A stretch of 64,000 nt of DNA from Massilia yuzhufengensis (GTDB lineage: Bacteria > Pseudomonadota > Gammaproteobacteria > Burkholderiales > Burkholderiaceae_D). Positions 42,685 to 53,788 of the stretch are shown one piece after another (position 1 is the stretch's first letter; each line of letters begins with the position of its first letter). The notes beneath the pieces were generated by a model that saw only the letters and a program-made list of their open reading frames with translations, was not told the origin of the DNA and ran no database searches. The stretch spans positions 1-64,000 of the forward strand of contig NZ_FOLD01000026.1 in the NCBI RefSeq assembly GCF_900112225.1. The letters run 5' to 3'. Made by a program: the position numbers and the translations under genes.

Positions 42685-43542
42685 ATGGTCTGTATCGTCT
42701 GCGGTAATACTAAAACGGCGGGGCTCGCATCGTGGCACGCGACCTGTCCTGCATGCCACTATGAAAGCGCGGCGCTGTCCGTCGCCATCAACGAACACAC
42801 CGGGCCGGCCGTCAACGAGGCCGAGCGCGAAGCCGGCCTCAAGGCCCTGCGGCTCGAGAACTTCCGCGCCATCGTCCAGTATGCCAAGCGGCATGCGCGG
42901 CCCGGTGGGCGCAGCCTGCTCGACGTGGGCAGCGCCCATGGCTGGTTCCTGGAGACGGCGCGCGACGATTTCGACGTGCTCGGGGTCGAGCCAGACGCCG
43001 TGGTCGGCTCGCGCGCCGCGGCGCGCGGCCTGCCGGTGCGGGCCGGCTTCTTCCCCGACGTGCTCAAGGAAGGCGAGTGCTTCGACGTCATCGTCTTCAA
43101 CGACGTGATCGAACACATTCCCGACATCGGCAGCGCGCTGGAAGCATGCCGCCAGCGCCTCAATCCCGACGGCATCCTGATCCTCAACCTGCCGAGCAGC
43201 CGCGGCTTCTTCTACCGCCTGTCCAAACTCATCGCCCGGGTGGGCTGGCGCACGCCCTTCGAGCGCCTGTGGCAGAAAGACCTGCCGTCGCCGCACGTGC
43301 ATTACTTCAGCCCCGACAACCTGTCCAAGCTGGTGGCCAACCGCGGCTTCGAGCTGGTCGACAGCGCCGAGTTGCCAGCCCTGCGCGCCAAGGGCTTGCG
43401 CGAGCGGCTCAAGTGCGCCGGCAATGTGCCGCTGCTGTCGCTGTGGGTGCAGTACGTCGCCATCATGTGCGCGATTCCCGTGCTGCGCGTGTTCCCGAGC
43501 GACATCATCGTCTGCATTTTTTTAAAAAAAACCGCAGGCTGA
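42685..43542 (+). CDS. SAM-dependent methyltransferase with N-terminal zinc ribbon
   Basis: 285 aa from ATG 42685, chosen because AAGGA lies 7 nt upstream. The N-terminus CIVCGN...CPACHY (two CxxC pairs) is a small zinc ribbon. The methyltransferase core follows: SLLDVGSAHGWFLETA (~78-93), VLGVEPD, FDVIVFNDVIEHIPD and LNPDGILILNLPS. Such two-domain enzymes often act in surface-glycan or lipid pathways; the substrate is unknown. It diverges from ssrA and is convergent with the glycine-zipper gene. Confidence 0.82.
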   Translation: MVCIVCGNTKTAGLASWHATCPACHYESAALSVAINEHTGPAVNEAEREAGLKALRLENFRAIVQYAKRHARPGGRSLLDVGSAHGWFLETARDDFDVLGVEPDAVVGSRAAARGLPVRAGFFPDVLKEGECFDVIVFNDVIEHIPDIGSALEACRQRLNPDGILILNLPSSRGFFYRLSKLIARVGWRTPFERLWQKDLPSPHVHYFSPDNLSKLVANRGFELVDSAELPALRAKGLRERLKCAGNVPLLSLWVQYVAIMCAIPVLRVFPSDIIVCIFLKKTAG

Positions 43543-43556
43543 CAGCGCCTGCGGTT
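43530..43556 (-). terminator. Terminator of the glycine-zipper gene
   Basis: Arms AACCGCAGGC and GCCTGCGGTT around a 7-nt loop, followed on the minus strand by a long T run. It overlaps the last codons of the convergent methyltransferase gene. Confidence 0.75.
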
Positions 43557-43579
43557 CCGGGGAAGCGTGCTGTGACTGC

Positions 43580-44224
43580 TTAGCGGTTGCGGTTGGCGAT
43601 CTCGTTGCCGAGCATGCCGCCGCCGATGATGCCGGCCACGGTGGCGAGCTTCTTGCCGTTGCCGCCGCCCACCTGGTTCCCGAGCAGGCCGCCGATCACC
43701 GCGCCGGTGCCGATGCCGACATAGTTCGGCTGTGCCGGCGCCGGGGCCGGGGCATGCGCGTAGTGGCGCGGCTCGCTGACCTTGCGGTCGCGGTAGACCA
43801 CGCGGGTCTTCTCGACCACGCGGACCACCGGCTTTTCACGAATGATTTCCTTCACCACCACCGGCGCCGGCTGGGCCGCGGGTTGCGCATAGGCGACCGG
43901 CTGGGCCAGTTGCTGCGGGCCGGCGGCCAGTTGCATCGCCATCTGCGGCGTGACCGGGGTGGCCGACAGCGGCATCATGCCGGCCTGGCCCTGCACGGCG
44001 GCGGCGGGCACCATCACCACCTGGCCCTGGGCATTGGTCATCGGCACCATGCCGGGCTGCTGCAGGCCGTAAGGGGAAGCCGCGGCCAGCGGGTCCGATG
44101 CGCTCTTCGAGGTGGGCAGCAGGCCGGTAATCGCGGCCGCGCCGGTCAGGCTGACGATCACGACCGATGCTGCGGCGGCGGCCATCAGGGGATGAATGCG
44201 GTTGAGGCGTTGGGTGGTTTCCAT
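43580..44224 (-). CDS. Glycine-zipper 2TM-domain protein
   Basis: 214 aa from ATG 44224 (METTQRLNRIHPLMAAAAASVVIVSLTGAAAI), with a membrane or signal segment near the N-terminus, a long Ala/Pro/Gln-rich middle, and a C-terminal glycine-zipper (GTGAVIGGLLGNQVGGGNGKK...GGGMLGNEIANR). Such domains insert in or associate with membranes (rickettsia 17-kDa antigen-like). No specific function is known. Upstream of gph on the same strand, in the reverse gene order. Confidence 0.8.
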   Translation of the reverse strand: METTQRLNRIHPLMAAAAASVVIVSLTGAAAITGLLPTSKSASDPLAAASPYGLQQPGMVPMTNAQGQVVMVPAAAVQGQAGMMPLSATPVTPQMAMQLAAGPQQLAQPVAYAQPAAQPAPVVVKEIIREKPVVRVVEKTRVVYRDRKVSEPRHYAHAPAPAPAQPNYVGIGTGAVIGGLLGNQVGGGNGKKLATVAGIIGGGMLGNEIANRNR

Positions 44225-44364
44225 GATCTGCTCCGATGACGTGTGGTTGTCGTATGGGAGTAGATTACTCGCAGGCACATCCGGGAGCTAGACCGAAGCC
44301 TGTATCAGTCGTAATGAGATGTAAGGAAGACCAAGCGGGCCGAGCGGCCCGCCTGCGGGGAAAC

Positions 44365-45072
44365 TCAGGCCGCGCGTTCGGCCGTGCGCGCCGCTTCCAC
44401 CACCTCGCGCAGGGTCTGCAGCAGGTCGGTCGGGGTGTCGAGCAGGTACTCGGCGCCCCAGGTGGACGGTTCGATCGCGCCACAATAGCCCCAGTTGCAG
44501 GCCACCGTGACCATGCCCGCCGCGTGGCCGGCTTCGACGTCGCGCTTGTCGTCGCCCACGTACCAGCACTGGGCCGGGTCGATGCCGAGGCGGCGCGCGC
44601 CTTCCAGCAGCGGTTCCGGGTGCGGCTTCGGGTGGGTGGTGGTGTCGCCCGAGATCACGCAGCCCGCATGCGACAGGCCGATCTGCGGGATCAGCGGGTC
44701 GGTGAAGCGGGCCGGCTTGTTGGTGACGATGCCCCAGCTCATGCCGGCCTGTTCGATCCCCAGCAGCAGTTCGGTCACGCCGCCGAACAGCGAGCTGTGC
44801 ACGGCCATGGTTTCCTGGTAGCGGTCGAACCACTGCAGGCGCAGCTCTTCGTAACCTTCGTCGCCCGGCGCCAGGCCGAAGGCGGCGCCGATCATGCCGC
44901 GCGCGCCGGCGGAAGCGGTGGGGCGCAGCACCGAATACGGGGTCGGCGGCAGGCCGCGCTCGGTGCGCAGCCAGTTGACGGCAGCCGCGAGGTCGGGCGC
45001 GGTGTCGGCCAGCGTGCCATCGAGGTCGAACAGGATGGCACGCGGTGCCGGCAGGACGGTCGGGAGAGTCAT
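44365..45072 (-). CDS. gph: Phosphoglycolate phosphatase (HAD family)
   Basis: 235 aa. HAD motif I AILFDLDGTLADTAPDL (~13-29, nucleophile Asp and acid Asp), motif II IVTNKP, Lys in HPKPHPEPL and motif IV WYVGDDKRDVEAG. The cap domain and length fit Gph. It clears 2-phosphoglycolate, mainly from DNA repair. Its ATG is 24 nt downstream of the ubiG stop: ubiG-gph is a common betaproteobacterial pair. Confidence 0.9.
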   Translation of the reverse strand: MTLPTVLPAPRAILFDLDGTLADTAPDLAAAVNWLRTERGLPPTPYSVLRPTASAGARGMIGAAFGLAPGDEGYEELRLQWFDRYQETMAVHSSLFGGVTELLLGIEQAGMSWGIVTNKPARFTDPLIPQIGLSHAGCVISGDTTTHPKPHPEPLLEGARRLGIDPAQCWYVGDDKRDVEAGHAAGMVTVACNWGYCGAIEPSTWGAEYLLDTPTDLLQTLREVVEAARTAERAA

Positions 45073-45096
45073 GGAAACGTTCAGGTCAGGGCGGGA

Positions 45097-45798
45097 TTAG
45101 AGCGGTTTACTGCACGCAACCATGTAGTTCACATCGGTGTCGTTGTTGAGCGAGTAAATCTTGGTGAGCGGATTGTAAGTCAGGCCTTTGAGGCCGTCGA
45201 CCTGCATGCCGGCGAGGCGCGCAAATTGCGACAGTTCGGCCGGGGTGATGAATTTGCCATAGTCGTGGGTCCCGCGCGGCAGCATGCGCAGCAGGTATTC
45301 CGCGCCGATCACGGCGAACAGGTAGGCCTTGGCGTTGCGGTTGAGCGTGGAGAAGAATACGTGGCCGCCCGGTTTCACCAGCTTGGCGGCGGCCAGCACG
45401 ATCGAGGCCGGGTCCGGCACGTGCTCGAGCATTTCCATGCAGGTGACCACGTCGTACTGGCCCGCTTCTTCATTGGCCATGTCTTCGGCCGCGATGAGCT
45501 TGTAGCGCACTTCCACGCCCGATTCCAGGCTGTGCAGGTCGGCCACTTTCAGGGCCTTTTTGGACAGGTCGATGCCGGTGACTTTCGCCCCCTTGCGCGC
45601 CATGGATTCGGACAGCACGCCGCCGCCGCAGCCGATATCGATCACGTTCTTGCCCAGCAGCGGGGCGCGGGCGTTGATCCACTCGAGGCGCAGCGGGTTG
45701 ATTTCGTGCAGCGGACGGAATTCCGACGTCGGGTCCCACCAGCGGTGGGCGAGTTCGCTGAATTTCTGGATTTCTAATGGGTCTGCGTTCGTAGTCAT
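45097..45798 (-). CDS. ubiG: Ubiquinone biosynthesis O-methyltransferase
   Basis: 233 aa from ATG 45798 (MTTNADPLEIQKFSELAHRWWDP). Signature parts: FRPLHEINPLRLEWI, SAM motif NVIDIGCGGGVLSESMA (~50-66), CMEMLEHVPDP and HVFFSTLNRN. UbiG catalyses both O-methylations in ubiquinone synthesis at the membrane. Upstream in-frame codons up to 45882 are less likely because homologues begin near this Met. Confidence 0.94.
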   Translation of the reverse strand: MTTNADPLEIQKFSELAHRWWDPTSEFRPLHEINPLRLEWINARAPLLGKNVIDIGCGGGVLSESMARKGAKVTGIDLSKKALKVADLHSLESGVEVRYKLIAAEDMANEEAGQYDVVTCMEMLEHVPDPASIVLAAAKLVKPGGHVFFSTLNRNAKAYLFAVIGAEYLLRMLPRGTHDYGKFITPAELSQFARLAGMQVDGLKGLTYNPLTKIYSLNNDTDVNYMVACSKPL

Positions 45799-45889
45799 AA
45801 TCGGAATCATACTGGAAATGGGGGGGCGGACGGGGTGCCGCACGGAAAATTTGTGTGGGTTTTGCGAGCTGCACTCGGGCACTGGCCTG

Positions 45890-45954
45890 CGCCGGTGCGA
45901 CCTTGGTTAAAGAGTCGATAACTCAAACAAAGTCGCTCCGGCGAAGGCCGGAGC
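45890..45954. repeat. Inverted pair of extragenic palindromes
   Basis: CACTGGC/GCCGGTG with loop CTGC at about 45890-45907 and GCTCCGGC/GCCGGAGC with loop GAAG at 45935-45954, in opposite orientation. Together they occupy the gap between ubiG and the ompA terminator. Confidence 0.75.
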
Positions 45955-46002
45955 CTAATTTTGCAAGCGCGCCGGTGACGCACGCCTGCGAGAGCCGAAA
46001 AA

Positions 46003-46024
46003 AAACCCCGCCGCAGCGGGGTTT
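46003..46024 (-). terminator. Terminator of ompA
   Basis: Arms AAACCCCGC and GCGGGGTTT around CGCA, followed on the minus strand by a run of T; 18 bp after the ompA stop. Confidence 0.85.
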
Positions 46025-46042
46025 CATCAGCAATCGCGAGGA

Positions 46043-46756
46043 TTACTTGTTGACGGTACGGGTACCGACGACTTCGATTTCCACGCGGCGGTTCTTGGCG
46101 CGGCCGGCGGAAGTCTTGTTGTCCGCTTCAGGCTGCTTCTCGCCCTTGCCTTCGGTGTAGATGCGGTTTTCTTCCACGCCCTTGCCCTTCAGGTAGGTCT
46201 TGACGGCTTCGGCGCGGCGGATCGACAGTTTCTGGTTGTAGGCATCGGTGCCGATCGAGTCGGTGTGGCCGACGGCGATGATGACTTCCAGGTTCATGTC
46301 GCCCAGTTTCGAGCTCAGGTCGTCCAGCGCTGCCTTGCCGGCTGGCTTGAGCACGGCCTTGTCGAAGTCGAAGAAGGCGTCAGCCGAGTACGACACTTTT
46401 TCCGAGGTCGGCACTGGCGCCGGTGCTGGTGCAGGTGCCGGAGCGGCTTCGACGACCGGTGGCGGCGGTGGTGGCGGTGGGGCGACGCACTTGCCGTTTT
46501 CCAGTTTCTCTGGTGCGACGCAGATTGGCGCGTCGCAGCCTGGGACGGCGTCAGCCGGGGTCCAGTAACCGGTGCGCCAGCACAGGCCGAAAGGATTGCG
46601 GGCGATCACGCCGCGGCTGTCCTGCACGTAGGCGCTGTACGGGGTGCGTGCCTGGATGTCCGTGGTCAGCGGCGCATACGGTGCATCGGTCTGGGCAAAT
46701 GCGTTGCCGGCGAAAGCAGCCGAAGCAGCAAGCAGGAGGGTAGCCAGTTTATTCAT
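46043..46756 (-). CDS. ompA: OmpA-family outer-membrane protein
   Basis: 237 aa from ATG 46756 (MNKLATLLLAASAAFAGNAFAQ, signal peptide). A short mature N-terminus with a CWRTGYWTP segment and two Cys (CDAPICV) is followed by a run of Pro/Ala, then an OmpA C-terminal domain (YSADAFFDFDKAVLKPAGKAAL, VGHTDSIGTDAYNQKLSIRRAEAV, NRRVEIEV) that binds peptidoglycan, including the conserved Asp and Arg. It lacks a full eight-stranded barrel, as is usual for this betaproteobacterial form beside gyrA. Anchors outer membrane to cell wall. Confidence 0.9.
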   Translation of the reverse strand: MNKLATLLLAASAAFAGNAFAQTDAPYAPLTTDIQARTPYSAYVQDSRGVIARNPFGLCWRTGYWTPADAVPGCDAPICVAPEKLENGKCVAPPPPPPPPVVEAAPAPAPAPAPVPTSEKVSYSADAFFDFDKAVLKPAGKAALDDLSSKLGDMNLEVIIAVGHTDSIGTDAYNQKLSIRRAEAVKTYLKGKGVEENRIYTEGKGEKQPEADNKTSAGRAKNRRVEIEVVGTRTVNK

Positions 46757-47105
46757 GTTCTTTTTTCCTTTTCGGGTGAATACCGCGCGAGCCGACACCG
46801 GGTGTTGTGGTCAAGATACTAACACAGCGTTCTCTGATGTCAGTTTCGCATTGTGAAACAAGCAATTAATTTCCTGTCCATTTTGCCACATGCACCAAAA
46901 ACGCACGACTGCACCTAAATCAAACACAATGCATATTTCTTGCAACGTTGTTTTGTCGCAACATTTGGGCAAGCGTACTGGTGCGGCATCGACAATGCTG
47001 GAACTGTCCCGCCCCTGCCGAGGAATTGTGCTGACGATAACGGCACATGGTAGAATCGTCCGTTGCAACTCATAACCATTAGCCTGAAAGCAGTCGACCC
47101 GCCCA
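46757..47105. other. Divergent ompA-gyrA regulatory gap
   Basis: 349 bp, clearly AT-richer than its surroundings, holding the promoters of the two divergent genes. On the minus strand a CTGACA box (46843-46838), 16-bp spacer and TAGTAT box (46821-46816) form the best ompA promoter. Toward gyrA a TAGAAT at about 47052 is a possible -10. No small gene or RNA is convincing. Confidence 0.5.
46816..46843 (-). promoter_or_regulatory. Candidate ompA promoter
   Basis: -35 CTGACA (five of six consensus bases), 16-bp spacer, -10 TAGTAT (four of six). It would give a 5' leader of about 50 nt. Confidence 0.5.
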
Positions 47106-49724
<2,619 letters not shown>

Positions 49725-49734
49725 GAAGCACAGC

Positions 49735-49762
49735 GGGCCGCCTCGATGCGGCCCGTTTTTTA
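49735..49762 (+). terminator. gyrA terminator
   Basis: Arms CGGGCCGC and GCGGCCCG around CTCGAT, followed by six T; 10 bp after the gyrA stop. Confidence 0.9.
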
Positions 49763-49801
49763 TCACCTGTCAACGGGCCTGCCGGCCCGCATGGAAAACC
49801 A

Positions 49802-50350
49802 ATGAAGAAGTTTGTCGTCGCCCTTACCGCTGCCGCCGCCTTTGCCGTGCTGCCTTCGTTCGCCCTGGCCGCGCCCGCAGCCGACCCGCAGGCCACGGCC
49901 GCCGTCAAGGCCATGCTCGATGCGATGGAAATGCGCAAGAACATGCTCGCCATGTACGCCGAAATGCAGAAGGCGATGCCGTCGATCATGCGCCAGCAGA
50001 TGGTGGGCCTGATCCAGGCCGACCCGAAGCTCAATGCCGAGCAGAAGAAGGAAGCCATCGCCAAGGCCGAGAAGGCGCTGCCGCAAGTGGCCCAGACCGT
50101 CGGCAAGATCTTCAACGACCCGGCCCTGATCGATGAAATGATCACCGAAATGGTGCCGCTGTATACCAACAACTACACGGTCGACGAAATCAAGCAGCTC
50201 ACCGCTTTCTACAAGAGCCCGATCGGCCGCAAGATGATGGCGCTGTCGCCGAAGCTGTCGGCCGAAGGCATGGCCATCGGCCAGCGCGTCGTCACGCCGC
50301 GCCTCGGCAAGCTGATGCAGGACCTGATGCAGGACGTGCAGAAACCGTAA
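49802..50350 (+). CDS. Exported DUF2059 protein
   Basis: 182 aa. Signal peptide (MKKFVVALTAAAAFAVLPSFALAA) and an all-helical mature part containing the DUF2059 pattern MVPLYTNNYTVDEIKQLTAFYKSPIGRKMM near the C-terminus. Periplasmic; function unknown. It lies between gyrA and serC, 21 nt before serC, a conserved placement in this lineage as I recall. Confidence 0.85.
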   Translation: MKKFVVALTAAAAFAVLPSFALAAPAADPQATAAVKAMLDAMEMRKNMLAMYAEMQKAMPSIMRQQMVGLIQADPKLNAEQKKEAIAKAEKALPQVAQTVGKIFNDPALIDEMITEMVPLYTNNYTVDEIKQLTAFYKSPIGRKMMALSPKLSAEGMAIGQRVVTPRLGKLMQDLMQDVQKP

Positions 50351-50371
50351 GGACACAGAAAGGACCGCCGG

Positions 50372-51469
50372 ATGGCACAAGCAACACCGATCTTCAATTT
50401 CTCGGCCGGCCCGGCCGTCCTGCCGAAGGAAGTGCTGGAGCAGGCAGCCGCCGAGATGCTCGACTGGCATGGCAGCGGCATGTCGGTCATGGAGATGAGC
50501 CACCGCGGTCCGGAATTCATCTCGATCTACCAGCAGGCCGAAGCCGACCTGCGCGAGCTGCTGGCGGTCCCGCCGAACTACAAGATCCTGTTCATGCAGG
50601 GCGGGGGCCTGGGCCAGAACGCCATCATCCCGATGAACCTGGCCGGATGCTGCGCCCAGCCGGCCACGATCGACTTCGTGCACACCGGTTCCTGGTCGGG
50701 CAAGTCGATCAAGGAAGCCAAGCGCTACGCCAACGTCAACGTGGTGGCGTCGGGCGAAGCGGGCGGCTTCACCGCCGTGCCGCAGCAGGCCTCGTGGAAC
50801 CTCAGTTCGGGCGCGGCCTACCTGCACATCTGCACCAACGAAACCATCGACGGGGTCGAGTACAACTTCGTCCCCGACATCGATGCGCGGGTGCCGATCG
50901 TGGCCGACATGTCCTCGCACATCCTGTCGCGCACCATCGACGTGTCGAAGTACGGCGTGATCTTCGCCGGCGCCCAGAAGAACATCGGCCCGGCGGGCCT
51001 GACCTTGGTGATCGTGCGCGACACCCTGCTGGACGACGCGCTGCCGATCTGCCCCTCGGCCTTCCACTTCAAGACCGTGGCCGAGCACGAATCGATGTAC
51101 AACACGCCGCCGACCTATGCGATCTATATCGCCGGGCTGGTGTTCGCCCACCTCAAGAAGCTGGGCGGCGTGGCGGCGATGGAAAAGATCAATATTGAAA
51201 AAGCGCGCCTGCTGTACGCGGCGCTCGATGCCGACGACTTCTACGAGAACCGCGTCGCGCATGAATACCGTTCGCGCATGAACGTACCGTTCTTCCTGCG
51301 CGACGAATCCCAGAACGACAAATTCCTGGCCGGCGCGAAAGCGCGCGGGCTGCTGCAACTGAAGGGCCACAAGTCCGTCGGCGGCATGCGGGCATCGATC
51401 TACAACGCGATGCCGCTCGAGGGTGTGCAAGCCCTCGTCGATTATTTGAACGAATTCGCAGGACGTTAA
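50372..51469 (+). CDS. serC: Phosphoserine aminotransferase
   Basis: 365 aa. Class V aminotransferase: start PIFNFSAGPAVLPKEVLEQA, MEMSHRGPEF, MQGGGLGQNAIIPMNL, and the PLP-lysine region VIFAGAQKNIGPAG (~197-210). It makes O-phosphoserine from 3-phosphohydroxypyruvate, and also serves pyridoxine synthesis. First of the serC-pheA-hisC-tyrA-aroA series. Confidence 0.95.
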   Translation: MAQATPIFNFSAGPAVLPKEVLEQAAAEMLDWHGSGMSVMEMSHRGPEFISIYQQAEADLRELLAVPPNYKILFMQGGGLGQNAIIPMNLAGCCAQPATIDFVHTGSWSGKSIKEAKRYANVNVVASGEAGGFTAVPQQASWNLSSGAAYLHICTNETIDGVEYNFVPDIDARVPIVADMSSHILSRTIDVSKYGVIFAGAQKNIGPAGLTLVIVRDTLLDDALPICPSAFHFKTVAEHESMYNTPPTYAIYIAGLVFAHLKKLGGVAAMEKINIEKARLLYAALDADDFYENRVAHEYRSRMNVPFFLRDESQNDKFLAGAKARGLLQLKGHKSVGGMRASIYNAMPLEGVQALVDYLNEFAGR

Positions 51470-51496
51470 ACTTGCAACGCCGGGATGCCCGGTTCT

Positions 51497-51521
51497 TGTA
51501 GGGTGGTCGGCTCCGCCGACC
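51497..51521. repeat. Half-element related to the cruciform before tssF
   Basis: GTAGGGTGGTCGGC followed by a GGTCGGC/GCCGACC hairpin around TCC and a CGCGCGTCCAAC tail. It is the left half of the type of repeat seen at 36654-36761, here in the serC-pheA gap. The right half is missing. Confidence 0.65.
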
Positions 51522-51585
51522 GCGCGTCCAACCGGTGCATGCACCACCGCGAATTTGCCAACGCCCGATTTTTGGTTAACAGAAT

Positions 51586-52656
51586 ATGTCCGACAAACTC
51601 CAGCCCCTGCGCGAACAGATCGATGCGATCGACGCGCAAATCCTCGACCTCCTGAGCCGGCGCGGCCAGGTCGCCCAGCAGGTCGGCCATGTGAAAGCCG
51701 AAACCAATGCCCCGGTATTCCGCCCCGAGCGCGAAGCCCAGGTGCTGCGCGGCGTCGCCGAGCGCAATCCCGGTCCGCTGAAAGACCGCGACGTCCAGAC
51801 CATCTTCCGCGAGATCATGTCGTCCTGCCGCGCGCTGGAAAAGCGCGTCACGGTGGCCTATCTGGGCCCGTCCGGCACCTTCAGCGAGCAGGCAGTGTTC
51901 CAGCAGTTCGGCACCGCCATCGAGGCGCTGCCCTGCGTGTCGATCGACGAAGTGTTCCGCGCCACCGAGGCCGGCACCGCCGACTTCGGCGTGGTCCCGG
52001 TGGAAAACTCGTCAGAAGGCGCGATCAACCGCACCCTCGACCTGATGCTGGCCACCACCACCGTCATCAGCGGCGAGATCTCGATCCCGGTCCACCACAG
52101 CCTGATGACGAAAACCGGCTCGATGGACGGTGTCACGGTGGTGTGCGCGCATTCGCAGGCGCTGGCCCAGTGCCAGGTCTGGCTCAACCTGCACCATCCG
52201 GGCGTCGAACGGCGCGCCGTGGCCTCGAACGCCGAAGCGGCCGTGCTGGCCAGCCAGGATCCGACGGTGGCGGCGATCGCCAGCGAGATGGCGGGCGAGC
52301 AGTACCAGCTCGGCGTGGTCCAGGCCCACATCCAGGACGACCCGCACAACCGCACCCGTTTTGCCGTGATCGGCAGCCTGCATACGGGGCCATCGGGGCG
52401 CGACCACACCTCGATCGTGCTGGCCGTGCCGAACAAGGCCGGCGCCGTCTACAACCTGCTGGCGCCGCTGGCCAGGCACGACGTGTCGATGACGCGTTTC
52501 GAGTCGCGCCCGGCCCGCATCGGTACCTGGGAATACTACTTCTATGTCGATATCGAAGGCCATGTGGTCGACGCCAACGTCGCGCGCGCCCTCGAGGAAC
52601 TGAAAGACAACGCCGCCTTCTTCAAGGTGCTCGGTTCCTACCCGCAAAGCCTCTGA
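51586..52656 (+). CDS. pheA: Bifunctional chorismate mutase / prephenate dehydratase
   Basis: 356 aa. Residues 1-90 are an AroQ-type chorismate mutase (LQPLREQIDAIDAQILDLLSRRGQVAQQVGHVK, PEREAQVLRGV). Residues ~92-275 are prephenate dehydratase (VAYLGPSGTFSEQAVFQQFG, VVPVENSSEGAINRTLDL, TRFAVIG), and the last ~80 an ACT regulatory domain (TSIVLAVPNKAGAVYNLLAPLARHDVSMTRFESRPAR) that binds Phe for feedback. Makes phenylpyruvate. Followed after 28 nt by hisC. Confidence 0.95.
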   Translation: MSDKLQPLREQIDAIDAQILDLLSRRGQVAQQVGHVKAETNAPVFRPEREAQVLRGVAERNPGPLKDRDVQTIFREIMSSCRALEKRVTVAYLGPSGTFSEQAVFQQFGTAIEALPCVSIDEVFRATEAGTADFGVVPVENSSEGAINRTLDLMLATTTVISGEISIPVHHSLMTKTGSMDGVTVVCAHSQALAQCQVWLNLHHPGVERRAVASNAEAAVLASQDPTVAAIASEMAGEQYQLGVVQAHIQDDPHNRTRFAVIGSLHTGPSGRDHTSIVLAVPNKAGAVYNLLAPLARHDVSMTRFESRPARIGTWEYYFYVDIEGHVVDANVARALEELKDNAAFFKVLGSYPQSL

Positions 52657-52684
52657 CTCCCTCCACTTTTATTCGAGAACCTCC

Positions 52685-53788
52685 ATGTCGCAACTCGGTC
52701 CAGATTACGTCCGCGCCATCGCCCCATACCAGGCCGGCAAACCCATCGCTGAAGTCGCCCGCGAATTCGGCCTCGACGAAGCCAAGATCGTCAAGCTGGC
52801 CTCGAACGAGAACCCGTTCGGGGTGCCCGAATCGAGCCGCGCCGCCATGGCCCAGGCCGCCGCCGACCTTGGCCGCTACCCGGACGCCAACGGCTTCGAA
52901 CTGAAAGCCGCGCTGTCCGCACGCTACGACGTACCCGCCGAATGGATCACGCTCGGCAACGGCAGCAACGACATCCTGGAAATCGCCGCGCACGCCTTCG
53001 TGCAGCGCGGCGAAGCCGTGGTGTACTCGCAGTACTCGTTCGCCGTGTACGCGCTGGCCACGCAGGGCGTGGGCGGGCGCGCCATTGTCGTTCCGGCCCA
53101 GGACTACGGCCACGACCTCGACGCCATGGCCGCCGCCATCGATGCGGATACCCGCCTGGTGTTCGTGGCCAACCCGAACAACCCGACCGGCACCTTCATC
53201 CCGGCCGCGAAGATCGAAGCCTTCCTGCAGAAAGTGCCGGCCAACGTGGTCGTGGTGCTGGACGAGGCCTACAACGAATACCTGGCGCCGGAGCACCAGT
53301 TCGAGTCGAGCCAGTGGGTGCGCAAGTACCCGAACCTGGTGGTTTCGCGCACCTTCTCCAAGGCCTACGGCCTGGCCGGCCTGCGCGTGGGCTTCGCCAT
53401 CGCCCAGCCGGCGGTGACCGACCTGATGAACCGCATCCGCCAGCCCTTCAACGTCAATTCGCTGGCGCAGGCGGCGGCGATTGCTGCGCTGAACGACAAG
53501 GCCTTCCTGGACAAGGGCGCGCAAAACAACGCCGCCGGCTACCGCCAGATGATCGCGGCCTTCGAGGAACTCGGCCTGCAGTACGTGCCCTCGTTCGGCA
53601 ACTTCGTGCTGGTCAAGGTGGGCGACGACGAGCAGGCCGGCGCGCGCGTCAACCTGGCGCTGCTCAAGCAGGGCGTGATCGTGCGCCCGGTTGGCAACTA
53701 CGGCTTGCCGCAATGGCTGCGCATCTCGATCGGCCTGCCGCAGGAAAACGCGACCTTCATCGAGGCATTGAAAAAGGTGCTCGGCTAG
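52685..53788 (+). CDS. hisC: Histidinol-phosphate / aromatic aminotransferase
   Basis: 367 aa. Class I/II PLP aminotransferase of the HisC type: ASNENPFGVPESSR (~40), VFVANPNNPTGTFI, VVVLDEAYNEY (Asp/Tyr), and SRTFSKAYGLAGLRVGF with the PLP-binding Lys. Its position between pheA and tyrA suggests that besides histidinol-phosphate it transaminates prephenate or the aromatic keto acids. The stop is immediately followed by the tyrA ATG. Confidence 0.92.
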   Translation: MSQLGPDYVRAIAPYQAGKPIAEVAREFGLDEAKIVKLASNENPFGVPESSRAAMAQAAADLGRYPDANGFELKAALSARYDVPAEWITLGNGSNDILEIAAHAFVQRGEAVVYSQYSFAVYALATQGVGGRAIVVPAQDYGHDLDAMAAAIDADTRLVFVANPNNPTGTFIPAAKIEAFLQKVPANVVVVLDEAYNEYLAPEHQFESSQWVRKYPNLVVSRTFSKAYGLAGLRVGFAIAQPAVTDLMNRIRQPFNVNSLAQAAAIAALNDKAFLDKGAQNNAAGYRQMIAAFEELGLQYVPSFGNFVLVKVGDDEQAGARVNLALLKQGVIVRPVGNYGLPQWLRISIGLPQENATFIEALKKVLG